The position numbers were made by a program, and so were the translations under genes. Under the pieces are notes generated by a model. The model saw nothing but the letters and a program-made list of their open reading frames with translations, did no database searches and was not told the DNA's origin. From Streptomyces zinciresistens K42 (GTDB lineage Bacteria; Actinomycetota; Actinomycetes; Streptomycetales; Streptomycetaceae): a stretch of 64,000 nucleotides of DNA. Shown here in pieces: positions 25,913 to 34,779 of the stretch (its first letter is position 1; each line of letters begins with the position of its first letter). The stretch lies in the NCBI RefSeq assembly GCF_000225525.1, contig NZ_AGBF01000010.1:1-64000 (forward strand), in the 5' to 3' direction.

Positions 25913-26614
25913 TCAGTGCGCCGCTTCCGTGGCCGGTGCCGCACGCCAGGCACGCAGCGTCGTGTGCACCGTCGCGGCGATCAGGCGCCGGGCCTCGTGG
26001 CGCGGCGTCCCGCCCATCAGCAGGTCGTCGTACGGCGAGTCCAGATGCCGTACCGACGCCGCGACGGCCGAGGTCACCGCGGCCTCGGACAACGCCCGCC
26101 CCGCCGCGCTGCGCCCCACACGTCCGCTGCCCCGTGCCGACGCGTGCAGGGCGATGTCCCGCGCCCGGTCCGCCGGGCAGCCCGGGAACAGCCGCCGTAC
26201 CTCGGCCGCGAACGCCTCCGCGAACCGCACGTCCTCCCGCTCCCGGCGCCGCGCGTCCCGGGCCCGCCGCCGGCGACGGGCCTCCGCGTCGGCCAGGCAC
26301 CGCCGCTCGGCGCGGACGAGCCCCGACTCCTCGACGAGGACGCCCTGGCGCTCGTAACGACTCCTGCGCCGGCTGAACCGCACCACCACCGCCGACAGCG
26401 TGCTCTCCTCCTGTGCCCGGCGGGTCAACGCCGCGTCCCCGCGCGGCAGGAACACCAGATGCCCGAGATCGGCGCAGTCCAGGCACCGGGGCGCCCCGTC
26501 CTCCCACACGAGCAGCGACAGCGGGCCCGCGTGGCACTCCGCGCAGTGGCGCCGCTTGAGCGGCTGGACGACGACGGGCCCGGACCGGGCCGCCGGGACC
26601 ACAGGTGACGGCAT
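25913..26614 (-). CDS. DUF2293 domain-containing protein
   Basis: This 233-residue protein has an N-terminal zinc-ribbon-like region (CAECHAGPLSLL, then CLDCADLGHLVFLPRGDAALTRR, four cysteines at roughly 24-44), a strongly basic helical middle rich in Arg, and a C-terminal DUF2293 domain (about 130-225). Function is unknown; the Cys pairs and basic region suggest nucleic acid binding. An excellent GGAAGGAGG precedes the ATG at 26614. It is divergent from the kinase-like gene. Confidence 0.75.
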   Translation of the reverse strand: MPSPVVPAARSGPVVVQPLKRRHCAECHAGPLSLLVWEDGAPRCLDCADLGHLVFLPRGDAALTRRAQEESTLSAVVVRFSRRRSRYERQGVLVEESGLVRAERRCLADAEARRRRRARDARRREREDVRFAEAFAAEVRRLFPGCPADRARDIALHASARGSGRVGRSAAGRALSEAAVTSAVAASVRHLDSPYDDLLMGGTPRHEARRLIAATVHTTLRAWRAAPATEAAH

Positions 26615-26705
26615 GGGGCCCTCCTTCCCTCCGGAGCCGTCCGCGGCACGTGTCCGGGCGGGCGAGCGGGCACCGTCGCCGTCCTCCACCCGTCCGCCCT
26701 GTCGC

Positions 26706-27350
26706 ATGATGGGCCGTGTGCGACTCGAAGCGATCACCTGGGACCGGCTCGCCGACCGGCTGGCCGACCGGATCCTGGACCTGAAGCCGGGCGACGGCGG
26801 CGGGCGGCCGCGCGTCGCCCTCGACGGCGCCCCGGCGGCCCGCCCCGGTGACCTCGCCGAGCGCGTGGGGGAGGCCCTGCGCGTACGGGGGCGTCCCGCG
26901 CTCACTGTCGGCACCGACGGCTTCCTGCGCCCCGCCTCGGTCCGCCTGGAGTACGGCCACCGCGACGTGGACTCCTTCTACGACGGCTGGTCCGACACGG
27001 GTGCCCTGTGGCGCGAGGTCTTCGGCCCCCTCGAACCCGGCGGCGACGGCCGCGTCCTGCCCGACCTGTGGGACCCCGTCGCCGACCGGGCCACGCGCAG
27101 TCCCTACGTCCAACTCCCTGTTGGTGGAGTGTTGTTGCTGCATGGCCCCCTCCTGCTGCGTCACTGGTTCCCCTTCGATCTGACCGTCCATGTCCTGCTG
27201 TCACCCGGCGCGCTGCGCCGCCGCACCTCCGAGGCCGAGCACTGGACCCTCCCCGCGTTCGACCGCTACGACCGCGAGACCGACCCGTCCGGCACGGCCG
27301 ACGTGCTGGTCCGCGCCGACGATCCCCGGCACCCCGCCTGGAACGGCTGA
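26706..27350 (+). CDS. Uridine kinase-like protein with degenerate P-loop
   Basis: This protein of about 214 residues resembles the actinobacterial uridine kinase-like family (RVALDGAPAARPGDLAERV, VGTDGFLRPASVRLEYGHRDVDSFYDGW, GGVLLLHGPLLLRHW). The segment where uridine kinases have GxxGxGKT reads DGAPAARPGD, without the lysine, so ATP-dependent phosphorylation by the usual mechanism is doubtful. ATG 26706 or 26709, or GTG 26718, could be the start; none has a strong ribosome binding site. Confidence 0.72.
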   Translation: MMGRVRLEAITWDRLADRLADRILDLKPGDGGGRPRVALDGAPAARPGDLAERVGEALRVRGRPALTVGTDGFLRPASVRLEYGHRDVDSFYDGWSDTGALWREVFGPLEPGGDGRVLPDLWDPVADRATRSPYVQLPVGGVLLLHGPLLLRHWFPFDLTVHVLLSPGALRRRTSEAEHWTLPAFDRYDRETDPSGTADVLVRADDPRHPAWNG

Positions 27351-27420
27351 CCGGTTCGCGTCGTGCGGCCCTCGGCGTGTCCTGTTGCGCGGACAGGAAA
27401 GATCCGCGAAGCAGGCTCGC

Positions 27421-27511
27421 CTGCCGCCTGCCGCCTGCCGCCTGCCGCCTGCCGCCTGCCGCCTGCCGCCTGCCGCCTGCCGCCTGCCGCCTGCCGCCTG
27501 CCGCCTGCCGC
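27421..27511. repeat. Perfect 7-bp tandem repeat, 13 copies
   Basis: CTGCCGC is repeated exactly 13 times without interruption over 91 bases. It lies between the kinase-like gene and the CBS protein gene, about 150 bases upstream of the latter. Confidence 0.97.
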
Positions 27512-27659
27512 GGCCGTCCTTTCCACCACGCGGCACGCGGTGCGTTCGTCGCCGCCCGGTTCCGGGTGCAGGCCGCGCGGCGCACGGCGAGAATGAAGGG
27601 CGCCGGGACTTGCGGTGCCGCCCGCGCCGCGCCGGCCGTCCGGCACCGGGAGGTACTCC

Positions 27660-28097
27660 ATGACCACAGCCGCAGACATCATGCACCGCGGCGCCCAGTG
27701 GATCCCCGCCCACGAGACCCTGGACCGCGCGGCCCAGCTGATGCGTGAGCTGGGCGTGGGAGCCCTGCCCATCAGCGACCAGAACGAACGGCTCTGCGGC
27801 ATCCTGACCGACCGCGACATCGTGGTCGGCTGCGTGGCCATGGGCCACGACCCGGGCCAGGTCACCGCCGGTGAGATGGCCCAGGGCACCCCGCGCTGGA
27901 TCGAGGCGGACGCCGACATCGGCGACGTGCTCCGCGAGATGACGGACCACCAGATCCGTCGGCTCCCGGTCATCGAGAACAAGCGGCTGGTCGGCATGAT
28001 CAGCGAGGCCGACCTCGCCCGCAGCCTCCCGGAGGGCGACATCGGCCACTGGGCCGAGAGCGTCTACGCCGGCAACACGGAGCCCACGACCCGCTGA
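27660..28097 (+). CDS. CBS-domain protein (Hrp1-like)
   Basis: The 145-residue protein consists of two CBS domains (about 8-65 and 72-132), beginning TAADIMHRGAQWIPAHETLDRAAQLM and with VGALPISDQNERLCGILTDRDIVV. It resembles Mycobacterium Hrp1, a hypoxia-induced stand-alone CBS protein; such proteins bind adenine nucleotides. GGGAGG precedes the ATG at a good distance. The 13-copy heptamer array lies upstream and could affect its expression. Confidence 0.88.
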   Translation: MTTAADIMHRGAQWIPAHETLDRAAQLMRELGVGALPISDQNERLCGILTDRDIVVGCVAMGHDPGQVTAGEMAQGTPRWIEADADIGDVLREMTDHQIRRLPVIENKRLVGMISEADLARSLPEGDIGHWAESVYAGNTEPTTR

Positions 28098-28200
28098 TCT
28101 GCCGCAACTGCCGGGCGTCCGACCGCCGGGCCACCGCTGGCCCTTCTCCGCCGCCCGGCCGTGCCGGTTGCCGTCGTGGTGGAGCCGTCCGCGTCTGCCG

Positions 28201-29328
28201 TCAGAGCCATCCGTTGCGCCGGAAGCCGCGGTGCAGCGCCGTGCACGCCACCGCTATCACGCCGATGACCAGTGGATAACCGAACGACCAGCGCAGCTCC
28301 GGCATGTACTCGAAGTTCATGCCGTAGACCCCGCACACCATCGTCGGCACGGCGATGATCGCGGCCCACGCCGTGATCTTCCGCATGTCCGCGTTCTGCG
28401 CCACGGTGACCTGGGCCAGGTGCGCCTGAAGGATCGAGTTCAGCAGTTCGTCGAACGCGGCGATCTGCTCTGTGGCCCGCAGCAGGTGGTCGGAGACATC
28501 GCGGAAGTATGCCTGTATCTCCGCGTCCACCACCCGGATCGGCACCGCGGCCAGTTCCTCCAGCGGGCGGCTCAACGGCACCACGGCCCGCTTCAGTTCC
28601 AGCAGTTCACGCTTGAGCTGGTAGATGCGCCCCGGGTCCGTCCGCGCGCCGTCCTCCGCGAAGACGTCCGTCTCGACCTCGTCGATGTCCTCCTGCACCG
28701 AGTCGATGACGCTGAGGTAGTCGTCCACCACGTGGTCGGCGATCGCGTGCAGCACCGCGGCCGGCCCCTTCTTCAGCTGCTCGGGGTCGGCCTCCAGTTC
28801 CTCGCGCAGGGGACCGAGCGAGCCGTGCCGTCCGTGCCGCACGGTGATCACGAAGTCGTGGCCGACGAACACCATGATCTCGCCCGTGTTCACGACCTCG
28901 CTGGTCGCCGTCAGCTTCTCGTGCTCGACATAGCAGACCGACTTGAACACCGCGAACAGCGTCTCGTCGTAGCGCTCCAGCTTGGGCCGCTGATGTGCCT
29001 CGATCGCGTCCTCGACGGCGAGCGGGTGCAGGTCGAACAGCTCCGCGATCCCCGCGAACTCCTCGTCCGTCGGTTCGTGGAGGCCAAGCCACACGAAACC
29101 CGCACCCCGCTTGCGGACCTTCTGGACCGCCTCGACCAGGTCGCCGCTCTCCAGGACCCGCACGCCGCCCCTGTACGTCACGCAGTTCACCACCGAGGAA
29201 CCCAGCGGGGACCGGGCCGGGTGGCTCAGGTCGACGCGCGGACGCCGCCGGGCCAGCCGTGCCACTCTGCGCAGGCCGTTGACCTTGCCGAGGCTCGTGA
29301 CCTTCCGCAGATTCCCTGCCATGGACAT
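28201..29328 (-). CDS. corA: Magnesium/cobalt transporter CorA
   Basis: CorA is a pentameric Mg2+ channel. This 375-residue member has a large cytoplasmic domain, a long helical stalk, and two C-terminal transmembrane helices separated by the hallmark GMN motif at 336-338 (VYGMNFEYMPEL). A basic N-terminal extension of about 40 residues (RRVARLARRRPRVDLS) precedes the core. The ATG at 29328 follows GAGGAGA. The in-frame open sequence upstream to 30297 is antisense to another gene and is not coding. Confidence 0.93.
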   Translation of the reverse strand: MSMAGNLRKVTSLGKVNGLRRVARLARRRPRVDLSHPARSPLGSSVVNCVTYRGGVRVLESGDLVEAVQKVRKRGAGFVWLGLHEPTDEEFAGIAELFDLHPLAVEDAIEAHQRPKLERYDETLFAVFKSVCYVEHEKLTATSEVVNTGEIMVFVGHDFVITVRHGRHGSLGPLREELEADPEQLKKGPAAVLHAIADHVVDDYLSVIDSVQEDIDEVETDVFAEDGARTDPGRIYQLKRELLELKRAVVPLSRPLEELAAVPIRVVDAEIQAYFRDVSDHLLRATEQIAAFDELLNSILQAHLAQVTVAQNADMRKITAWAAIIAVPTMVCGVYGMNFEYMPELRWSFGYPLVIGVIAVACTALHRGFRRNGWL

Positions 29329-29530
29329 CCGGGTCTCCTCGCGTGCATCCCCTGTGCGGCGCACCGCGCCTCCAGGGCGCTCCTGCCCCTTCGACCCGCT
29401 CACGATGCGCCGCGTATCTTCCGCCGTGGCCAGCCAGTTTGCCAGGCCGAGGAAAAACGCGGGCAAGCCTGTGGGAGCAGGGCATTCCGCTTGGTTCCCG
29501 GCTGTGGACGAACCGTCGCCTCCCACGGCG

Positions 29531-29575
29531 TGACCGGGTCCCGGGTGGGTGGCTGCGGGGCCGGGACCCGGGTCA
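29531..29575. repeat. Inverted repeat between corA and a methyltransferase gene
   Basis: TGACC-GGGTCCCGG (29531-29544) pairs with CCGGGACCCGGGTCA (29561-29575) across a 16-base loop, with one bulge. The region is between divergent genes, so it may be regulatory rather than a terminator. A 14-bp direct repeat, CCCGTCGCCGGTCG, also occurs at 29642 and 29663. Confidence 0.55.
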
Positions 29576-29797
29576 GTGAGTGCCGGCGGCGAGAACGAGG
29601 TGCGTGGTTCGGCGGTCTGCGGTCTGCCCCCTCGTCCGTCTCCCGTCGCCGGTCGTCGGCCGCCCGTCGCCGGTCGGCAGGTGCGCTGGCCGCGGTCGCG
29701 GGCCGCGCACCCGCCGGGTTGTCGTGAGGGGAATTCGACGGCTCGCGGCCGAGCGTCGTCCTCTCCGGACATGGCGGGCAACTGGGATGATCGGCGC

Positions 29798-30604
29798 ATG
29801 ACGCGAACCGACGGGTATCTCCTCGACAACCGGCAGGCCGAGGCAGCCGAGCGCTTCGACGCCTTCGCCGCTCTCTTCGACCCCACGACGTTCCGGCACC
29901 TCGAACGGCTCGGCGTCGGTCCCGGCTGGCGCTGCTGGGAGGTGGGCGCCGGCGGTACCTCGGTGGTGTCCTGGCTGGCCAAGAAGGTCGGCCCGACCGG
30001 GCGCGTCGTCGCCACCGACATCGACACCGCGCTGCTCATTCCGGCCGCGCGCCCGCCGGTCGAGGTGCGTGTGCACGACGTCGCCGTCGACGAGCCTCCC
30101 GGGGAGGGCTTCGACCTGGTGCACGCCCGCCTCGTGCTGGTGCATGTGCCCGACCGCGAAAGGGCGTTGCGGTCCATGATCGAGGCCCTGCGTCCGGGCG
30201 GCCGCCTCCTGATCGAGGACGCAGACCCCGCCCTCCAGCCCCTGCTCTGCCCCGACGAGCACGGACCGGCACAGCAGCTCGCGAACCGGTTGCGCAACGG
30301 CTTCCGCGACCTGCTCGCCGCCCGCGGCGCTGACCTCTCCTACGGCCGCACACTTCCGCGGCTGCTCCGGACCGCGGGGCTCCAGCGGGTGGAGGCCGAC
30401 GCCTACTTCCCGGTCGCCTCGGCCGCCTGCGCCGCCCTGGAGTCGGCCACCGTGCGTCAGATCCGCGACCGGTTGGTCACCGAGGGCCTGGCCACCGACG
30501 CGGAGATCGACCGCCACCTCGCCAACATCGCGACCGGTGACATGGATCTGGCCACCGCTCCGATGATCTCGGCGTGGGGACGCACGGCACCGGAGGAGAT
30601 CTGA
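29798..30604 (+). CDS. SAM-dependent methyltransferase
   Basis: This 268-residue class I methyltransferase shows motif I WEVGAGGTSVVSWLAKKVG, then VVATDIDTALL, DLVHARLVLVHVPDRERAL and a RPGGRLLIEDADPA motif. The C-terminal part resembles small-molecule methyltransferases of the UbiE/ArsM-like group; the substrate is unknown. The ATG at 29798 is chosen because family homology begins right after it; there is no clear ribosome binding site, so the transcript may be leaderless. Confidence 0.82.
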   Translation: MTRTDGYLLDNRQAEAAERFDAFAALFDPTTFRHLERLGVGPGWRCWEVGAGGTSVVSWLAKKVGPTGRVVATDIDTALLIPAARPPVEVRVHDVAVDEPPGEGFDLVHARLVLVHVPDRERALRSMIEALRPGGRLLIEDADPALQPLLCPDEHGPAQQLANRLRNGFRDLLAARGADLSYGRTLPRLLRTAGLQRVEADAYFPVASAACAALESATVRQIRDRLVTEGLATDAEIDRHLANIATGDMDLATAPMISAWGRTAPEEI

Positions 30605-30649
30605 GGCCGACCGCCTCCCAACCCCACCCCCGGCACCGGCCTCCACCCC

Positions 30650-30745
30650 CGGCCCGGCCGCGGTCCCAGGCGGCCCGTCACCTCGGCCCGGCCGCAGTCC
30701 CAGGCGGCCCGGCACCTCGGCCCAGCCCGGTCCCGGCCGTCACCT
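30650..30745. repeat. 34-bp tandem repeat, two full and one partial copy
   Basis: Units at 30650-30683 and 30684-30717 differ at two positions. A shorter third copy (30718-30745) runs into the stop codon of the psuK-like gene. The array lies between convergent genes. Confidence 0.8.
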
Positions 30746-31885
30746 CGGCGTCGGCGGTCTGCCCCCCACGCGCACCACCGCCGCCGCCCCCGCCCGGCAC
30801 CCTTCCCGCGCCGCGTCCTCCGCGTCCGCGCCCGTGAGCAGCGCCGCGAGGAACGCGCCGGTGAACGCGTCACCGGCCCCGGTCGTGTCCCTCGCCGTCG
30901 TCCGCGGAGCCGGAATCCGGGCCCGTACGGCACCGGACCGGGCCACGAGCGCGCCGTCCGCGCCCTGCTTGGCGACCACCAGGGGCACGTGGCGGCTCAG
31001 CTCGGCCGCCGCGGCCGCCGGGTCGGGCTCGCCGGTGAGCAGGCATGCCTCGTCACGGCTCGGCAGCAGGACGTCCACCCCGGCGACGAGTTCCAGGAAG
31101 CGGTCGGCCCCCAACCGCACCAGGAACCCGGCCGACGCGGGATCCAGGCTCACCGGCACCCCACGCGCGCGGGCCGAGCGCAGCGCCGCCGCGACCAGAG
31201 CCCGGCTCGGCTCGGAGAACAGCAGGTAACCCGACAGGTGCAGATGGGAGACACCGTCGAGCAACGCCTCGCACCAGTCGCCGGGTTCGAGCCGCAGGGA
31301 CGCGCCGCTGTCCGTGAGGAAGGTCCGCTCGGCGGCGGCATCGCCGTCGACCAGGCAGATCACCGTGCCCGTCGGCGCCCGGGGATCGATCACGAGGCGG
31401 GGCCGGACCCCGCCCGCGATCAGCTCCCGTTCGTGCCAGGCGGCCGCGTCCGACCCCACCCGTCCGAGCAGCCGTACGTCGGCACAGCCCCGATACGCGG
31501 CCCAGCAGGCGACATTGGCGCCCGCCCCGCCCGGTACCGTCCGCACGGCCGCCACCGTGTCCGTCCCCGCGGCGAGCGGGCCCCGGTGCCGTGCGATGAC
31601 GTCGGTCACGACGTCCCCGACGACCAGCAGGCCACCGCCGCGAGCCCGGACGGCGGCGGGTTCGGTCCGCGAACAGGCGGCCGGGGATCCCGTGTTCAGC
31701 CGGTCCGCCCCGGCCCCGCCCTGCGACGCGCGAGAGGCACCCGCCCCGTCCGTGACACCCGCGCCGTCCGTCGGCCCGCCGCCCGGACCTTCCGACGCTC
31801 CGGCGCCATCGTCCCCGGAGCCGGCCCCACCGACGAGCCGTCCGGCCGGGCTGCCCACCACCTCGCCGCCGCGGTCTCCGCTCAC
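30740..31885 (-). CDS. psuK: PfkB-family kinase, probable pseudouridine kinase
   Basis: The C-terminal 300 residues form a ribokinase-fold kinase: LLVVGDVVTDV, then PGGAGANVACWAAYRG, and the PfkB signature DTTGAGDAF at about 333-341. Its GTG start overlaps the end of psuG by four bases (GTGA), so it most likely phosphorylates pseudouridine to give the substrate of PsuG. The N-terminal 80 residues are odd: they are Gly/Asp/Ser-rich, low in complexity and absent from typical kinases. Translation may start later, but the overlap argues for the long form. Confidence 0.82.
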   Translation of the reverse strand: MSGDRGGEVVGSPAGRLVGGAGSGDDGAGASEGPGGGPTDGAGVTDGAGASRASQGGAGADRLNTGSPAACSRTEPAAVRARGGGLLVVGDVVTDVIARHRGPLAAGTDTVAAVRTVPGGAGANVACWAAYRGCADVRLLGRVGSDAAAWHERELIAGGVRPRLVIDPRAPTGTVICLVDGDAAAERTFLTDSGASLRLEPGDWCEALLDGVSHLHLSGYLLFSEPSRALVAAALRSARARGVPVSLDPASAGFLVRLGADRFLELVAGVDVLLPSRDEACLLTGEPDPAAAAAELSRHVPLVVAKQGADGALVARSGAVRARIPAPRTTARDTTGAGDAFTGAFLAALLTGADAEDAAREGCRAGAAAVVRVGGRPPTPR

Positions 31886-32790
31886 GCCCCCGTCCAGGCC
31901 GCCGCGATCCCTGCCGCCAGCCGTACGTTTCCGCGCACCGCCGCGAGGTTGGCGGCCAGGGAGGCGCCGTCGGTGTGCCGTACCAGGTAGTCCAGCAGGA
32001 ACGGAGTGACCGCCTGGCCGGTGATCTCCCACTCCTCGCACGCGTGGAGCGCTTCGGCGAGCACGCGCGCGTGCAGTTCCGGATCCAGTTGTTCCTGCTC
32101 CGGCACCGGGTTCGCGACGATCAGCGCCGACTCCGGCCCGCCCAGCGCGTCCTGAGCACGCATCACGTCGGCCACCTCCTCCGGCGAACCGAGCGACCAG
32201 TCCACCGGATGGCCCGAGTCGGACAGGTAGAACCCGGGAAAGCGTTCCGAGCGGTACCCGGCCACCGCGATGCCCAGGGTCTCCAGCCGTTGCAGGGTCG
32301 CCGGCACGTCGAGGATCGACTTCACCCCCGCGCACACCACCGTGACGCGTGTACGTGCCAGGAGCCCCAGGTCGGCCGACTCGTCCTGCGTCACCGTCCA
32401 CTCCCGGTGCACGCCGCCGAGCCCGCCCGTGGCGAACACCCGCACCCCCGCGAGCGAGGCCAGCAGGGCCGTGGCCGACACCGTGGTCGCGCCGCTCGCC
32501 CCGGACGCCACCGCAAGGGGCAGGTCGCGGTGGCCGAGCTTGCGGATGCCCTCCTCGTTCGCGACCCGCTCCAACTGCTCCTCGTCCAGGCCGACGTGGG
32601 GCCGCCCGTCCAGCAGGGCGATCGTCGCGGGGACGGCGCCCGCACGCCGAACCGTTTCCTCCAGCTCCAGCGCCACCTGGAGGTTGCGCGGACGGGGCAG
32701 CCCGTGCGCGATGATCGTGGACTCCAGGGCCACCACGGGTCGACGCGCGTCAACCGCGTCCCGCACCTCTTCCGACACCACCAGCACCAC
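31882..32790 (-). CDS. psuG: Pseudouridine-5'-phosphate glycosidase
   Basis: PsuG splits pseudouridine 5'-phosphate into uracil and ribose 5-phosphate. The 302-residue protein has the family blocks VVALESTIIAHGLPRPRNLQVA, GRPHVGLDEEQLERVA, ASGASGATTVSATALLAS, FATGGLGGVHREW, VVCAGVKSILDVPATLQRLETLG and YLSDSGHPVDW. The GTG at 32790 follows AGGAGG at seven bases. It forms a two-gene operon with the downstream kinase. Confidence 0.93.
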   Translation of the reverse strand: MVLVVSEEVRDAVDARRPVVALESTIIAHGLPRPRNLQVALELEETVRRAGAVPATIALLDGRPHVGLDEEQLERVANEEGIRKLGHRDLPLAVASGASGATTVSATALLASLAGVRVFATGGLGGVHREWTVTQDESADLGLLARTRVTVVCAGVKSILDVPATLQRLETLGIAVAGYRSERFPGFYLSDSGHPVDWSLGSPEEVADVMRAQDALGGPESALIVANPVPEQEQLDPELHARVLAEALHACEEWEITGQAVTPFLLDYLVRHTDGASLAANLAAVRGNVRLAAGIAAAWTGA

Positions 32791-32889
32791 GCGCCTGCCT
32801 CCTGTCCGTCGGTCCTCCCTCATCTCTGGCGGCCGGCGCGCCCGGTCAAACCCTTGCGGTCTGTGGGGGACGACACCAGCCTTGAAGGC

Positions 32890-33318
32890 ATGACGGACAA
32901 CACCGCACGCCTCGACCACGTCGTCCTCTGGGTCCGTGACCCGGTGGCGTCGGCCGACTTCTACGAGAAGACGGTCGGCATGGAGCCGGTCAGGCTCTCC
33001 GAGTTCACCGCGGGGGAGGTCCCGTTCCCCTCCGCGCGCCTCAACGAGGAGACGATCATCGACCTCATGCCGCTGGCCATGGCCGAGCGGATGACGATGC
33101 TGCCCGCGTCCGCCGAGAGCGCGGGCCACCCCGTCAACCACGTGTGCCTGGCCCTGCCCGCCGACGACTTCGACGCGCTGCGCACCCGCCTGGAGGAACG
33201 GGCCGCCCCCGTGTCGGACATCTCCCACGACTCCTTCGGCGCCCGCGGGAAGGCCAGACGCAGCTTCTACTTCCGCGACCCCGACGGCAACGTCTTCGAG
33301 GCCCGCCACTACGACTGA
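32890..33318 (+). CDS. VOC family protein (glyoxalase/dioxygenase fold)
   Basis: The 142-residue protein is a vicinal-oxygen-chelate domain: LDHVVLWVRDPVASADFYEKTVGM at the N-terminus and SFYFRDPDGNVFEARHYD at the C-terminus, with candidate metal ligands His10, His near 82 and Glu near 137. Substrate is unknown. No strong ribosome binding site precedes the ATG at 32890. It is divergent from psuG. Confidence 0.85.
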   Translation: MTDNTARLDHVVLWVRDPVASADFYEKTVGMEPVRLSEFTAGEVPFPSARLNEETIIDLMPLAMAERMTMLPASAESAGHPVNHVCLALPADDFDALRTRLEERAAPVSDISHDSFGARGKARRSFYFRDPDGNVFEARHYD

Positions 33319-33392
33319 CCGGACACGGGCGGGGCCACGCGCGCGTGGCCCCGCCCTGGCGTCGCCCGGTCCCGGACCGGCCGCTCCCGGTG

Positions 33393-34619
33393 TCAGACCG
33401 GCTGCGCGCCGTCCAGCGCCCCGTGCGGATTGAGCACGTACTTGCGGCTCGCGCCCTGGTCGAACTCGGCGTAGCCGGTCGGTGCGTCCTCGATGCCGAT
33501 CACGGTCGCGTTGACCGCCTTGGCGATGTGCACCCGCTCGTGCAGGATCGCCATCATCAGCGCCCGGTGGTACTGCATGACCGGGCACTGTCCGGTCGTG
33601 AAGCGGTGGCTCTTGGCCCAGCCGAGGCCGAGGCGCACCTTCAGCGTCCCGGACTTCGCGTCCTGGTCGATTCCGCCGGGGTCGTCCGTGACGTACAGGC
33701 CGGGGATGCCGAGGGCACCGCCCGCGCGCGTGACGCCCATCAGCGAGTTCAGGACCGTCGCGGGCGCCTCCTGGGCGTCGGGTCCGTGACCCCGTGCCTC
33801 GAAGCCGACCGCGTCGACCGCCGCGTCCACCTCGGGCTCGCCGAGGATCTGCGCGAGCTGGTCCTCGACGCTGCCCTGGGACACGTCGACGGTCTCGCAG
33901 CCGAAGCTCCTCGCCTGGGCCAGCCGTTCGGCGTTCAGGTCGCCCACGACCACGACCGCGGCGCCCAGCAGCTGCGCCGACGCGGCCGCGGCGAGCCCGA
34001 CCGGCCCCGCTCCGGCGACGTACACCGTCGAGCCGACGCCCGCACCCGAGCTGACCACCCCGTGGAAGCCCGTCGGGAAGATGTCCGACAGCATGGTCAG
34101 ATCGAGCAGCTTCTCGCGCGCCTGGTCCGGGTCGGGGAACTTCAGCAGGTTGAAGTCCGCGTAGGGGATCATCACGTACTCGGCCTGTCCGCCGACCCAG
34201 CCGCCCATGTCCACATATCCGTAAGCGGCTCCCGGGCGGGCCGGGTTGACGTTCAGGCAGATGCCCGTCTTGCGTTCCTTGCAGTTGCGGCACCGCCCGC
34301 AGGCGATGTTGAACGGTACGGAGACGACGTCCCCGACGTCGATCGTCTCGACGTCCGGCCCCCGTTCGACGACCTCCCCGGTGATCTCGTGTCCCAGGAC
34401 CAGCCCCTCGGGCGCGGTCGTCCGCCCGCGCACCATGTGCTGGTCGCTGCCGCAGATGTTGGTGGCGAGGATCTTGAGGATGACCCCGTGGCGGCACTTG
34501 CGGCCGATGTTCGCGGGGGCCACGCCCGGTCCGTCCTTGAGTTCGAGCGTCGGGAAGTCGATGGTCCTGACCTCGACCGTGCCCGGCTTCAGATACGCCA
34601 CTGCCCTGTTTCCGCTCAT
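33393..34619 (-). CDS. fdhA: Glutathione-independent formaldehyde dehydrogenase
   Basis: This 408-residue zinc-dependent medium-chain dehydrogenase closely resembles the Pseudomonas-type enzyme that oxidises formaldehyde with NAD+ without added thiol. It has CGSDQHMVRGRTTAPEGLVLGHEITGEV (catalytic zinc Cys and His), structural zinc cysteines in ACGRCRNCKERKTGIC (about 107-122), and the NAD motif GAGPVG near 203. The long insertion typical of this subfamily is present (PGGIDQDAKSGTLKVRLG). The ATG at 34619 is preceded by AAAGGA. Confidence 0.88.
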   Translation of the reverse strand: MSGNRAVAYLKPGTVEVRTIDFPTLELKDGPGVAPANIGRKCRHGVILKILATNICGSDQHMVRGRTTAPEGLVLGHEITGEVVERGPDVETIDVGDVVSVPFNIACGRCRNCKERKTGICLNVNPARPGAAYGYVDMGGWVGGQAEYVMIPYADFNLLKFPDPDQAREKLLDLTMLSDIFPTGFHGVVSSGAGVGSTVYVAGAGPVGLAAAASAQLLGAAVVVVGDLNAERLAQARSFGCETVDVSQGSVEDQLAQILGEPEVDAAVDAVGFEARGHGPDAQEAPATVLNSLMGVTRAGGALGIPGLYVTDDPGGIDQDAKSGTLKVRLGLGWAKSHRFTTGQCPVMQYHRALMMAILHERVHIAKAVNATVIGIEDAPTGYAEFDQGASRKYVLNPHGALDGAQPV

Positions 34620-34779
34620 GCCTGATCGCCGTCCTTTCGGATCCGTCTCTTCCGGATGCCAGTCGGATGCCAGCGGCTGTGCGCATGTTCGAGTCTGCTA
34701 CCGCTTCCCGGGTCCGGCCAGCCGTCGCGCGCCGGCAACGGAGGACCGGGGCGGCGGTCCGGACGGGGCAGTGCGGCCC

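Noticed and set aside
27421-27511. CRISPR-like array.
   Set aside because: The units are 7 bp with no spacers, so this is a simple tandem repeat. The 9-, 17-, 22- and 34-bp arrays also lack spacers.
29329-30297. In-frame upstream extension of corA.
   Set aside because: It is antisense to a methyltransferase gene and lacks CorA similarity. GAGGAGA supports the start at 29328.
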